Part shown: piece by piece, positions 11,090 through 23,526 of the stretch
Numbering within the stretch: the first letter of the stretch is position 1
Layout of the letters: each line of letters starts with the position of its first letter
DNA from: Symbiodinium natans
Taxonomy: Eukaryota > Sar > Dinophyceae > Suessiales > Symbiodiniaceae
Assembly: GCA_905221605.1 (NCBI GenBank)
Contig: CAJNDS010000389.1
Location: forward strand, 62,001-126,000
Reading direction: 5' to 3'
DNA: 64,000 bases
The notes under the pieces: model-generated
What the model saw: the letters and a program-made list of their open reading frames with translations, nothing else
Databases searched by the model: none
Told to the model about the DNA's origin: nothing
Program-made: the position numbers and the translations under genes

Positions 11090-12640
11090 CAATCTTTTGT
11101 CGGGAAGCGCTGGTGTGCCCTTCGCAAAGTTTGGGTCCAAGCCCCGATGTTACACCAGTAGAAGAAGCTAGCAAAGTTTAGCATCAAGGGGCCTGCCAGA
11201 CTGTCACATGTGGAGGTGTTTCGGAGAGAGAAACAACATCTTGTTCGCTACGTAGGTTTATGTTGGTATCCTCACGCCAGCAGCAACAGCGTGCAGGCAG
11301 GGAGATGTTGAATTCTGCGGTTGTGGCAATTAAGTGACAGTTGAGAACAAGTTGTGCAAAAACAATTCGACTCCTTGCGCACATTCTCTCCGCTATTCGT
11401 GGATGTGGATGTGGATGGTCAGTGAGATGGTCAGTGAGTTAGCGTAGGATATCAGAGGATCAGAGGGCATCAAGGATCAGAGGCCAGATACAGAGTGCCG
11501 GCGAGAGCATCCGTATGGCAAAGACGGAGAGAGGACTAGAGAGGGGTTGCGACACAGAAAGGGAGCGAGAGAGAGAGAGAGAGACAGAGAAGGAAAAAAA
11601 AACAAAGAAGACTGGGAAGGTAAACGAAGCGCAGCTGTGTTTCTGTTGAATGTGCCGAGGGCTCTTGCGCCTCTCCGCTCTCTCGCACACGGCAGGCAAC
11701 CATGGGCTTGGAGACCAGCTGCTTGGTGCAGCCAGGCGAAGCCTCTCCGCAGACAAACGCCGAACCTGAGAGAGCAAGAACAGAGAGAAGTGAGGGAGAG
11801 AGAGAGAGAGAGAGAGCTGAGAGAGAGCTGAGCGAGAGAGGGAGAGACATGTGAGGTGCGCCGAGGCACCAGATCGGCGGCTACACGTCCACAGGTTCTG
11901 CTTTCTTCGGCTCTCGTGTGCTCTTAGTTTGCTTCGGCATCTTGCTCGAGTCTTGGGTGTCAGAGGTTGCTTTGTGCCGGGCAACAGCTGCATGGGCCCG
12001 GGCAGTGCTACGACCTCAGAAGTGCCTGTCACAGAAATTGTGATACAAAAGATGTGAGATGAAAGCCTGAGTCGCTTGGTGCTTGATGTTCGCGGAGGCT
12101 TGCATGAATCGCCAAGATGCCCGGAATGTCAAGAACGGCGAGGCCCATCCCCACATTCGCTTTTCAAGTCCACACACTCGAGGGGCTCTTTCGCTCTCCC
12201 AGTTCTCCAAGTTCTCGCAGTTCTCCCACAAGTCTTTCCGAGGCACGGTCAAGTGCTCGCGGTCATGGTCCACTCCTCGAGGTTGGAAAGCACGTGAGCA
12301 TCTGCTGCCATGTTCCCGAGTTGCCCTGAGCTCCCGTGTTCTCCCTGAGAACTGAAAACTGCATTCCATTGCATTCCCTTTTTTTTCCCCTCCTTTTGGG
12401 GGGCCACGATTCTCTTTTGCGACTCGTGGGATGGATTCGCCTCAGTCGCTGACGCTGCGGCCATTACCGACGGGAAGTCCGTTTTGTGGACCTGACCGCG
12501 GCGTGACCCTCGAGGCCTGACAGTCGCTTGTGACACTTATTGAGTGAAGACCAAAATAGACAAGCACGCCTCTTGAAAGTCTCAGCCCTTGTGTGTGCGT
12601 GGCATTTCGCACTAAATTGAAAGGTCCTGCCCTGCTCTTG
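11090..12640. other. Unassigned; purine-rich tracts
   Basis: GA-rich tracts lie at 11560-11600 and 11790-11845, and the long frames across them are low-complexity artefacts. Around 11880-12060 and 12080-12360 there are + strand frames after CAG acceptors, but no family is recognisable. This may be the 5' part of the TPR gene that follows. Confidence 0.3.
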
Positions 12641-12645
12641 CCCAG

Positions 12646-15416
12646 GCAAAGTATGCATCGTCTGAAGAGGCATGCAAAGCTGCGAAAAAGTCTGCAGTGT
12701 CTGGCGATGCCCAGCAGGTGCCCGCGGCCATTTGTGTGTGATCTTTTTTATTGTTTTTATTGTGCAATCACAGTGCAGTTGGCGCAGGCTCTGGTCGCAT
12801 ACTCGCATGCTTTGGAGATGGATGAGGTCCTTGTGCTAGGCTTAAATGCCCATGAGTGTTCCTTAGTTCTCGATGCTTGACCAGAACAACCCCAGTGTCT
12901 GCGATGACTTCGGGCAATTCCTCTTGGCACACGGACAAGACGCTTGTCTGGAAAATGCAGCCTGAATAGTCTGTGTGTGGATTGTCTGTGACCAAGTTGG
13001 CTGGTGCGGAATACCTCTTCACCCGGGCCAGGGCCCTTGCTCTCCCCAACCTTGCGGGCCTTGCAGCTCGCATTCTTGAAGTCTTGTTTCCCACCTTGCA
13101 CACCAGCCAGCACCCAGTTTTTGTTTGGATGAATGGAGGCTGTGTCTCTGGATCCACAGAACGCCCAGTGCGCTCACGCCGGCGCTCACGCCTGCGCTCA
13201 CGCCCGCATCCTTGCAGGGTCTCTGAGTGCTGTGCTGGAAGGTACTGCTACCGCAAAGGAGTGGTGCTGCAGCAGCAGAGGCCGATAGGATCTCGAAGTT
13301 TACAGTGTTGATCTGCAGCATGTGTAGCATGTGTAGCATGTGTAGCATGTGTAGCATGTACATCAATGGCCAGGCAACTGAAGCAAGCCGTAGAGGCTTT
13401 CACTGCAGCCTTGTCCTTGAAACCTCAGCAGGAGCCCCGACAAGAAAGAAAGCCGAAGCGCCATATGAAGCTCCATATGAAGCTCTCCAGCTTCAAGGAT
13501 TTCTTTGCGGCTTCGCCTCTCTTTGCCGAGGTTTGTGGGGGCCTTGTTCAACCTGGGGGTGGTGCACCGTGAAATGGGCCCGGCCGGCACGCTTTAGAGC
13601 CTTTTGTAGAGCCTTTGGAACCTGGCCTGCCTTGGCCCAGAAGAGCCTTTGCCTTGTCGGAGTGCTTTACGGAGACCTAGAGAGCCCGAGAGCACGCAGG
13701 AACCAAGCTGTGGGGCTTATGGGTTGGTTGCGCATTGGCAGGACAGGTAGCAGTGGCCGCTGAGCAGTTCAAGAGGCATGTGAAGAGAGTTGCATCCTGC
13801 TGTGATCTGCTGTGATCTCGATCGGGCTGAGAGGCTACTACAACTCAACTCTGAGGACCACGTGAGAGTTCGATGGAGTTGCAACGTCTCTGCAAGTTTT
13901 TTGCTGGCATCAAATCTTGAATAGCAACTTCTCTTCAAGTGTCTTTGCTGGAGCCAGATCTTGAGTTGCTCTTCGAATCTTGAGTTGCAACTTCTCTTCA
14001 AGTGTCTTTGGGTCTGCTGACCACAGATCTTGAGTTGCGCTTCGCTGACACCAAATCTTGAGTCTTTGCTGGCACCAAATCTTGAGTTGCAAACTTCTCT
14101 TCAAGTGTCTTCCCTGGTGCCAGATCTTGAGTTGCTCCAGATCTTGAGTTGCTCTTCGCTGGCACCAAATGTTGAGTTGCTCTCTTGTTTTCGTGACTGT
14201 GCTGGCGCCAGATCTTGAGTTGCTCTTCGCTGGCACCATATCTTGAGTTGCTCTTCGCTGGCGCCAAATCTTGAGTTGCAACTTCTCTTCAAGTGTCTTT
14301 CCTGGCGCCAGATCTTGAGTTGCTCCAGGTCTTGAGTTGCTCTTCGCTGGCACCAAATGTTGAGTTGCTCTCTTGTTTTCGTGACTGTGCTGGCGCCAGA
14401 TCTTGAGTTGCTCTTCGCTGGCACCATATCTTGAGTTGCTCTTCGCTGGCGCCAAATCTTGAGTTGCAACTTCTCTTCAAGTGTCTTTCCTGGCGCCAGA
14501 TCTTGAGTTGCTCCAGGTCTTGAGTTGCTCTTCGCTGGCACCAAATGTTGAGTTGCTCTCTTGTCTTCGTGACTGTGCTGGCGCCAGATCTTGAGTTGCT
14601 CTTCGCTGGCACCATATCTTGAGCTGCTCTTCGCTGGCACCAAATCTTGAGTTGAAGCTTCTCTTCAAGTGTCTTTCCTGGCGCCAGATTTTGAGTTGCT
14701 CCAGATCTTGAGTTGCTCTTCGCTGGCACCAAATCTTGAGTTGCAACTTCTCTTCAAGTGTCTTTCCTGGCGCCAGGTCTTGAGTTGCTCGAGTTGCAAC
14801 TTCTCTTCATTTCTCTGATTGTGCTGGGTGGGTGGTGGCTGTGCAGACTTGGCACACTTGCAGGACCCTTGTGCCCTGGCTATGCTCGGTGAGTGTGGGC
14901 CTCGGGCCCTGCGCCGAAACATCTCCAAAGCATCGCTCAATCTTCGCTTAGAGCTTTGCGAAAAACTTCGCTTAACAATTTGTTCACATCTGTTTTTGGC
15001 TTCTTTGAGGTGTCAGGCGGAGATGGGGGACTTGGAGAACGCCATAAGGTGCGTTGTGACGTCGTGACCGGAAGCCTGAAGCTTGTGTGGATATGAGTGC
15101 ATGCTTTTGCCACAGGGTGAAGGAATGTGACGGATGTTGCATGACGTTGGCTGCAGACGGTTCACTAGGTCAACAACTGCTGTGGGACAAATCGCCATCA
15201 CTGAAGTCTGTGTCACGGAACCGGAGTGCACAGGAAACCAAGGAAACCAAGGAGGCCACACGTTGTGGCTTATCCGGCTTATCGGGCTTATCCCGCTCAT
15301 CCGGCTTCTCCCCCTCTTGCAGGTCACTCGAGGGAGCTGTGCGCTTGGATCCTGAGAACCGCTCCGCAGTGAAGGCTTGGGACCATGCTTTTGTGCCAGC
15401 GCCGGCGAAGTGGTAA
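12646..15416 (+). CDS. TPR-repeat protein, split gene, 3' part
   Basis: Several small exons encode tetratricopeptide-like helices. 12646-12717 (AKYASSEEACKAAKKS) joins in phase 0 to 12779-12826 (LAQALVAYSHALEMDE). About 13369-13420 reads QLKQAVEAFTAALSLKP, and about 13813-13866 reads DLDRAERLLQLNSEDH. 15017-15048 (AEMGDLENAIR, flanked by CAG|G and AAG|GTGCG) joins exactly to 15323-15416 (SLEGAVRLDPENRSAVKAWD), ending in a TAA stop at 15416. The 8-20-20-27 pattern of small and aromatic residues is that of TPRs, which mediate protein-protein contacts. The start and several exons are not found, and the partner or pathway cannot be told. A 0.9-kb repeat array sits in one intron. Confidence 0.7.
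13318..13362 (+). repeat. 10-bp CATGTGTAG minisatellite
   Basis: Four to five tandem copies of GTGTAGCAT directly upstream of the TPR exon near 13369, within its intron. Confidence 0.8.
13905..14815. repeat. 188-bp higher-order minisatellite array
   Basis: A short unit (ATCTTGAGTTGC plus TCTTCGCTGGCACCA, about 30 bp) is organised in a higher-order repeat. Matching points fall at 14116, 14304, 14492 and 14680, exactly 188 bp apart. The last copy is truncated at about 14769. The region 13905-14115 is a more diverged start of the array. The array lies in an intron of the TPR gene. The minus strand is open in several frames only because the repeat lacks stops. Confidence 0.9.
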
Positions 15417-15419
15417 CGA

Positions 15420-17290
15420 AGTCCTAGCGAAGTGTCAACGATCTTCATTAGGTGTCCAGTCATCGCTGAAATGTTTGTGTCTTGTTGTTGATCGTCTCAC
15501 CCTCATGTTGAATTGCACTGAGGATCTCATGCGCCTCCGTCAGCAGGTCGGACGCGTGTGAGGCAGTCGATGGGAGTAGCAAAATCGTGATGTGACAAGA
15601 GAGGCCGGCTTTAGCAAATCAGGATGAGAAAGGCGTTTTTTGTCTCCATTTCCTACACTGACACTCGGAATGCTTACCGAAGGGGGCTGTCGCCAAGGAT
15701 TTATTTATGCCATAACCCGACAAGGAAAGCCCTTATATCCGAAAGAACTACCCACATAAATCCTAAAAAACTAAGCGGATGACCCAAATCTTGTCGCTAA
15801 ATCCTAAAGAGCGGGATCCGTCTTGTTCCTTGAATCGTCTTCACTTGATCAGAATTCCCAAGCCCTATTGCGTGTCATTAAATCAAATTGGCCAAGCCTT
15901 GAAGCGGAGTGATCGCAAACGTTAATCCCAGGGAGGGCCCCTCAATCCCAAAACAGGTTCCCTAAAGCTCGTCACTGAATCCTAAAGAGCGGGATCTTTG
16001 AGTCTTATTCCCTTAATTTCATTCCCTTTCATCTCCAACACAAGATGTACAACCGGCTCCTACTTCTGAGGGTGGCGCAAAAAGGTTTCATTCCTTTAAT
16101 CCTATTGTAAACGCTTGCGCGCGCCGCCTCGGCAGCCGGGCCGGCCCCAGGACAGGAAAGGGGGGTGGGGGGGTGGGGGGGAACCCTAAATCCGAAAAAA
16201 CAGGGCCAATTTCCTAACTCTTTTCGCTAAGCCCGAAAGAGCGGGACCTACATCGTATTCCCTTAATCAGCCAGAAGGCTGGCCCTTATTCCCCAAATGC
16301 CTTTCAATTTCGCTAAATCCTGGGGCGGGATTCCTGAATCGAAGTCCCGTTCCCGAAGCCCTAAACCTTAGCCCTAAAGAGGGGGGCCCTTAATTCCCAA
16401 AGAGAAAAGCCCCTAAAAGAGCCTTAAATTCTTATACTTTCACTCTATTCCGTAAATCTTGTCGCTATATCCTAAAGAGCGGGGTCCCTATTTCGAACAA
16501 CCGGGGATATGAAAGGGATTGAAGGACAGCTGTTGGGAAAACTTATGGCCTAATGAGCCTCGGTGCTTTTAAACGAATTATGTGTTTAAAAGGCCATTGG
16601 CTTCTGTATTCTACTTGTGTTAATGTGTGTGGTTTCAAATAAAGCGGCCGGCTGATAGTTTGAGTACTTTGTTTAGCACATTTAAATCACCTCCAAGAAA
16701 AATTCGAGTTCGTGAAGCGGTTCGCAAGAAAAAGGGGAACCAGCATAATGATCAAAAATGTTAATCCCAAAAGTTCTGCCCGTTTAGTTTTTTGTGCAAA
16801 TACTGCTAATGCTGCTTAAGTTAGGGGCCATTTATTATTAATTACGCGGCGCTTTTTTTAACGAGAAATAGGACCAAAGTACCATGGATTCTAGCACCTG
16901 ATTGTAACAAATAAGTTGAAGCAAATTCTAAATCACCCTTTGAGCCATGAGTTTTCTTCACATAGCTGACCCCTCCTGGTACTGTAGATGTGTGTCCGCT
17001 GCAACCTAGAATAGCAAAGCGGAAAAGGATCTTGTGCGTAACAACACAATACTTTCAGATTATTTTGCTAGGGCCATTCACAAAGAGTATGTTCAAAGGT
17101 TATATGCGACCTAGATCAGCGATATCCAAAAGAAAATCTGGTGCGTAACAACACAAAACTTTAGGAATATTTAAGCTCGGGCCGTTCACGGAGAGTATTT
17201 TCAGAGGTTCGAAGCCGAAAACGGTGGATCAAACGTCCTGCCCAGCTGGGACTGGTCCCTGAAGTGCCAGTCAACAACAACCAGAACAGC
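15420..17290. other. ORF-free, AT-richer stretch with dispersed motif
   Basis: No frame of 60 codons exists on either strand, unlike the rest of the window. Between 15796 and 16480 a motif of about 22 bases (CGCTAAATCCTAAAGAGCGG with small changes) recurs at about 15797, 15970, 16227 and 16455, with looser CCCTAAA-type copies between. Nothing resembling a structural RNA gene was recognised. Confidence 0.6.
17034..17211 (+). repeat. Tandem duplication, period 107 bp
   Basis: Segment 17034-17104 recurs at 17141-17211 with about 75-80% identity. Both start with GTGCGTAACAACACAA and share GGGCC(A/G)TTCAC and AGAGTAT. The spacer between them is not duplicated. Confidence 0.75.
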
Positions 17291-20200
17291 AATTGCGAAT
17301 TAGCAGGATCAACACACACTACCCTGGACCATGCGGGCAGCTGTGTTTTTCTCTCTCTACGTCATGCGCGGTCGCAGCCGCGGGTCGCAGCGAGCAGGGT
17401 AACCCACACACGACTCTCCAAGAAGAGAAGCAGGCAATAAATGATAGCAATGTGACAATGAGAGAACATGTTGGTACATAAAATTGGGCTTAGGAAGAGA
17501 TTGCGCTCCCTGACGACAGAAATCTGAAAGGACCCTCGGGCTTCGACTAGGGCCTTACTGCACCCTCCTGACCGCAGCAAAGTGCAGATTTTTCCCTTGT
17601 CGCATGCTCTTGTCTCCTGGACATGATCCCATGTCTCAACTCACACGCAACAGGTCTTTCGGGTCGTGAGGCTCAGGCACGCGATGTCATGTGCAGTCAT
17701 TCGTTGCGCTGCTGTTGATCGCAGCTCTTGGCCAGATCCGTCCATGCCACAGCGGATCCTGACAGCGATATCTTCTGTTACATCTTCGTGACTTCGTGGC
17801 CTGAATAATGACGCAATGAGCTCGTCTCACGGTGTGGCATCTCCCATGCCTTCAGCGAATTCAGCATGAGAGCGCGGATAATGTTCTTGGATGTTCTTGG
17901 AGCACAGAGCTGGAAAGTTGTGAAGTTGTGGAGTCGCTCGCAAAGCAGAGAGCTCCTCAAGATTTCTCGAGAGACATGGTGACATGCTTCTCTTGCGCTT
18001 CAACAGAAACCAACAAAAGACAAAGAAACGAAGGCTCGGTGGCTGCATTGTGTCTACGAAGCTGCCGAAAGGAACATTGCTCAGGGCCACTGACTTTGGT
18101 CGCGGCAAGAGCTCAAGTTGTGGATCGTGGTCTCTGCTGTGGCTGTTGGCTCAAGAGGCGCCCGTGACAGGCAAGAGGCCAAACATGAGCCTCGACCTCA
18201 AAGGAGTGCTCATGCTTCAGGAACATTATGGAACATTCACCATGTCGAGAGGTTTTGGGAACTGTACTGAGGTTCTTCCTTTGTCCGAGCCGTGGCACTG
18301 GCATCGCTGACGGCGCTGATATTGGGTGCACCAGATGTCACGCCCGAAGGGTCCGACGAAGGACTTTCTGTACAACATCTTACATGGAAGAACATACAAG
18401 ACTGTCATTTCTCTAAACCCATTTTCGGACCAGTACATGCTCACCTTCTTGCATTCTTTCGATTTCGCAGGAGACGAGTGCCAGGATCTGGATGCTTTCG
18501 CATGTTGTGACATGTTATGGCAGCTATGGTTGCAGACTGCGTTGCCAAAGATGAGCAGCAGTAGGATCGCGACGATCGCTGGTCGGCCTACGGGACATCC
18601 TGCGAGCGCATGAGGGTCATGTGCGAAGCCGGGCTCAAGTTGAGCTGTTGAGGGCCCAGTTGAGGGGAGAGAATGGAACAGACAATGGACAGAGGAGAAC
18701 GAACATGAACGCGAAACTCCAAAACAAGCGCGTGTTCTGAGATGCTTCTTCGAGAGTGTAATGTGTTGCTGAGGATGACGACTTTTACGGACTGGGCCTC
18801 GGGTTGCATGTAGGCACTTCAATGCACTTCACAAGAATTCAAGATGCAAGCAGACTTCAAGACAATGCTCGGAGGCCATGAGGCCTTCGCTGAGGTGAGC
18901 TGGTGCGGGGCTGGTGCCCTGTGAGCTGTGGTAACTGCGCGAAGGATGCGAAGAATCCAGAGGTTCGGATAAGTACTTCCTGATTCAAATCGTGAGGGTG
19001 TTTTGCACGCTCCGTTTGTGCAGAAAGTGTTCTCCCAATCTTTGGAAGCGTCGCACCTCGCCGCACCTTCTCAGAGGTTTCGAAAGTTGCCCGGGCCAGT
19101 AGCGGCCAGTAGCGGCCAGTAGCTCCGCAATGTTGGTGATGTTCCATGTGCCTCGGCCAACGCACAGCGATGCACAACCCACCAGGAATGAAGCGCCAGA
19201 AAACTGCAAAATTCAACATGCACATGCCAAAGTGACAACGAGACGTGATGGGGCGCAACCGAGTGTGAGAAGAGGGCAAGGGCGCAAACAGAGTTTCTCC
19301 AAATCGAAAAGCGATTTCAGGCAAAGGGGTGCGAACAACCGGCCTCTCGGCCCATATCGAGAGATCGAGAAGCCTCGGAGCATCAACATAGACAGAGACT
19401 AGGAGCGCAGAGTGGAGAATTTTACACAGAAGAAACAGATCACAAAAGAACAAGGCAAAAGGTGACAAGAGAGGCCACAAAACCCCCGCCCAGAAACTCT
19501 CCACAAACAACTTCTCCAGGGTGCTGTCAATCTGCATGGCACTGCCTGAGGCTTTGAAAGATTTTGAAAGAAGCTAGGGCATTGCTCTGACCTTCCATGG
19601 TAGGTCCTTCTGTTGCTTTACTTCTTCCTCTCTCGTCACGCGAGGGGGAGATCCGGAGAGAAAGACGCAGTTCAGGCTTATTCCTCACTTGGAATTCTTT
19701 TGCAGGCCGACATTGCAGATCGGGCTCAGGACAGCTGCTGTTGTTTCATTTTGCCAGACAACTGGGAAACGAGTAAGTCGCGTCGTCAGGAATCGCCCGT
19801 GCCCAAGTGCAGATTCAGCAAAAGTTTGGAACAGCCGTGGCCGGGTGACGATGCAAGGAACCTGACGGACATGGGCAATGCATCCACGGACAGGGCTCTG
19901 GGCTTGAAACAAGCTTTACTCAAATACCAGGTACAAAAGCAGAGCAACTGAGCACACTCTGCTTCTGGCCAGCGTGGCCAGCACACTGGCATCTGGAGTT
20001 GCACTCCTTCACGCTTGGCGGTGATCATCCCTTTTTTTGCCCAAGTGGTTGCAGAAGCAAAATATTCGAGCCGAAGCCAGCTAAAGGAAGAACCGAGAAT
20101 GGACCCAAGCAGTTGCCGGAGAGCGAAAAATTCAAATATCGCACTCCTCGGCCCATTGCTTTTCGTTTTGTACGTGTGTTCCAGTGCCCAAGCTCCATGG

Positions 20201-20690
20201 CATTTGGGGTTGCAGGGCATAACGATCTGTTGGTGTCGAGTGCTTGTGCTGGTCAATGCGGTTGGCCATGGCATGAGAGTGTCAAAATTTCCAGTCCGAC
20301 TGTTGAAGTTCTCCAAGCCTTTCCAAAGTGTAAAAAGGCAAAATTCGCCGCAGTTGGTCCTCACAGGTTCTTTCGATGTCAGCTTGCTTTGGTGGCGATG
20401 GAAGGACGTGAGCCATAATCAGAAGAACATGCGAGATACTGGCGAGAACGAAGAATCAAGACAACACGAAGCAAACCAGAGGATGAGTGTGCCGAGTAGG
20501 CAATTGTTGGCGAATCATCCACGAGCAAAGGCGAACATCCGGCAAGTCTGCTCTTCCAAAGCTGTTTGTGTGTCACAGTATACTGACAGTATGTACTGAG
20601 ATGTACTGAGTATACGGTCGGACTTGTGGGCCGGCCTTGAGCCCGTGTGGTTACGGGTTCCTCTTTGGCAGTCACAGAAACAGAGGACCT
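17290..20690. other. Unassigned; weak exon candidates
   Basis: The best + strand candidate is 18326-18613, 95 codons containing LHSFDFAGDECQDLDAF and CCDMLWQLWLQTALPKM. It reads like real protein but matches no family I know. Weaker ones lie at 18025-18110 (GGCIVSTKLPKGTLLRATDF) and 19705-19775 (ADIADRAQDSCCC after TTTTGCAG). A minus-strand frame at 18857-19537 has a hydrophobic start. The overlapping long frames at 19786-20600 on both strands cannot both be real. Confidence 0.25.
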
Positions 20691-20819
20691 AGACACCATC
20701 GCCATCGCCAACAGCACTGCCAACACCAACAGCACTGGCATTGCCAACGGCACTAATGCCAATGGTACTAATGGCACCGCCAACGGCACCTGTGAAGGCG
20801 GGGAGAAGGACGTTTAGTA
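20690..20819 (+). repeat. AAC-GGC-ACT-type minisatellite, N-G-T repeat frame
   Basis: Imperfect tandem 9-18 bp units give a + strand frame of repeated N-S-T and N-G-T triplets (for example NGTNANGTNGTANGT) ending in a TAG at 20819. Each triplet is a potential N-glycosylation sequon. No signal peptide or domain is visible around it, so coding status is uncertain. Confidence 0.5.
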
Positions 20820-23500
20820 GGGGTGAGGGAGAAGAAAGCAGAGCGGTTGTTGCGAGAATACTTGAGCGAGAGAGAATACCTTAGAGAATGGAAAGAGAGA
20901 GCGGTGTTGTGCAGAAGTAGAATTTTGCGGGTGGAGGGGGGGGTAGAGAGTTGCAACACCTTTTGCGTGTGCTCGCTCGCTCTTTGACTGTGTCTGCCGC
21001 TCAGGGCCCGAAACGGCGAAGGCGAGGCCCGAGGCCGGCGAGGCCGCCCCCCTTTTCGTCTCCCCTTTAGAGACTCTTCGCTTAAGGGGCTGTGCCCATG
21101 GGCGGGTAGCGCAGGCAGAAGCTCGAGGAGAGTTGTCTCTTTTTGTTTTTAAAGGCTGCCGCGCGCACCCCCGCGTGCATGCGCGTTGTCGCACGACCGG
21201 GTCAGCTGTAGGTTTCATAGCCGAAACGCACGGATTTGGCGCGGGGTCCATAATTATGATGTCAAAGCCATGACGTTTCAACCCTATATAGGCCTTGAGA
21301 TCAAAGACCTGAAAAATCTGAACAATGCCCAAGCCGCAACCTTACAATGGCGCAAAATGCCTCAAATCCCGCTGCAACCACGCCGCGGGACCCCCAGCCA
21401 CGCCGAGAGAATGGCTATCCGCCCATGGGCCATCACGTCGGGCTTGTGAGCCAGGGCTTGATGATTGTTTGGGGAAACCAAGGCTGCTGATGCTCATGAT
21501 GCGCGTCCTGGTCCCGGACCGAACCCGCTGATGCTCACGATGCGCACGCTTTGGCGTCCATGGCTACCCCAACATTACGCAAAAACACCAAAATGGGTGG
21601 GGTCTGCGGCGCTGCCGTCCGGCCTATCCGCGAGCCCACAGGGCGCATGGCACTGCCCGGTTTTAATGGCTCGCCGAGCCCCCAAATGCCCCGGCGCAGG
21701 GGGAGCAAGCGTGCAGAAGGTCATTAATGACAGAGCCGAAAAGAGACTCAGAAAGTTTGCAAATTGTTTAGTGAGCGAATGGAGTGATATCACAAGATTC
21801 AGAATCCCATGCCCGGGTGATATAACGAGATGCAGCCCGTAAGAAATCGTACCCCCTGTTTCGTATGCAAACTCACAAGAAATCGCACCCACTGTCTCGT
21901 ATGTGAAATCACAAGATGCAGAGTCCAATTATCGGTGATGATCTCGTCGAAGGCGTCGCCAAACTTCTTCTGCGAGTGGAGCTGCAATGCGATCTTCCAA
22001 GCCATTGTGTCCGAGTAAGGCTTCAGAGTGGGGGGGAGGTAAGGGTGCGGGTTTGCGGCAGGGTTGGGGGTCAGGCAAGGGCGGCCCTTGCTTCCTCACC
22101 TGACCCCCACCCTACCCCCCTGCCTGCCCACCCCCTGCAGGGCGGCGGGCGGCAAGGCCAATAAGGGCGGCGGGGTTCGGGCATGCGCTGGAGCCCTTAA
22201 ACAATTTAAAAAAGCAGCAGGTAGGGCGCCGCCCTTGGGTGTTGTTAAGGGGGTAGGGGGTAGGGTAGGGGGCAGGTGGAAGCGGGGGTGGGGGTGGGGC
22301 AGGGGGGCGAGAGTGGGCAATTCTCTGGGTGTAGAACGACAGTGTGGATCGTCACTGACGCCGCCCCCACTCCGGCGGAGAATTGGGAGGACCGAGAGAG
22401 AGGTCTCACGTATAGCATTGGGAGAGAAGCGCTAAGAAAAGAGCTTTAAAACAATGAGGGACCCAGAGAAGAGCAGAAGCGGAGGCTGAAACCCTGGCCT
22501 TCACCGGGCGTGGTGCTCAGACCATCATCCTTGTCTTGTTGAGAAGAGGATGCTTGTCTTGACAGGGAGACAGTGGTAGACAAAGAATCTCCTCTTTCTG
22601 GCAGCGCTTTCCCAAGCTTTCCTGATTCCATCGGTTTCATGAGTTGCAATATTCTAAGTGATGCATGTTGCTGTTCACAAGGAAATCCAGATACCCTCCA
22701 GGTCCCGAACGTATCCGCAGGGACAGGGACCGGCGCGCCTTTGGATTGTTCGTGCATGGAGCAATGCCGTGAGCTTCGTGTCTGGACAATGTCTGGTCTG
22801 GACAATGCCCTCTGCATCTCAAACTGTCTCCTGGTTGTGCTCGATTGGGGCAGTCCGGATGTTCGTGGTAAAGTTTCGCCCTTGGGCAATCCTGCGAGGA
22901 CCCGGGAGGGCAACTGGAGTCGCGAAGCAAGGGGAAGCCGTGGAGGCGAGAAGAAGGGTCAAATCGTGATTGCGTCCGAAGTTGTGCGAAGTGTGCACTC
23001 GAAGTGTGCAGTCTTGACACTCTCTCGTCAGGAAAGGACTCGGGCGACCTCAGTGCTGGGAAGGAGAGCGGCTCGCAGGGCTCTGGCTCGTAGCGCTCTT
23101 TGTGTTTGCGTACACCGATTTAGCCGCCCCTTAGCCGCCCCCAGCACCGCCTTTTGGCCGACATCTTTCAGCACAGATTTTGGAGGCAATCTTGCTCTTG
23201 GAAGAGCTGGACGAGGTATCGCACCCAGCCCTCTCGCTCGCTTTCCTCTCCCTCTCCCTCTCCCTCTCCCGCTCCCGCTCGCGCTCGCGCTCGCGCTCTC
23301 GCTCTCGCTCTCGCTCTCAACCATTAAGCTCTCTTGTGCGATCGCTCCAATGCGTCACTTTGAGGTCTCTCAAAGCCAGGTGCTCAACTCACAAGAGGTT
23401 GTGGCACCATGAGAGATGGTTTTCGCGAAGGGGAGGGCGCCCTTTTTTGATGGCACGCTCGGTGTTCATGATGTTGCAACTTGCATTGCATTGCGTTGTG
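20820..23500. other. Unassigned; G/C-rich and CTCG-repeat DNA
   Basis: From 22020 to 22320 the DNA alternates G-rich and C-rich runs. From 23230 to 23320 it is a CTCGCT/CTCCCT microsatellite. The frames in between (for example 22573-23412) are largely low complexity and are not called as genes. Around 21780-21910 three short copies of AAATCGCACCC / GTATGCAAACTCAC-like sequence occur. Confidence 0.4.
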
Positions 23501-23526
23501 TGTCTCTCTGTGTGTGTGTGTGTGTG

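Noticed and set aside
13905-14815. CRISPR array
   Set aside because: Units are contiguous and diverged with no unique spacers, and the DNA is eukaryotic.
13910-14940. Long minus-strand proteins with repeated QLKIW
   Set aside because: They are translations of the 188-bp array, which is not a multiple of three and is open in several frames.
17195-17220. tRNA B-box-like GGTTCGAAGCC
   Set aside because: No A box at a suitable distance and no cloverleaf; it lies in a tandem duplication.
18140-18160. Spliced-leader end TTGGCTCAAG
   Set aside because: A 10-base match is expected by chance in a window this size and the upstream bases do not match.
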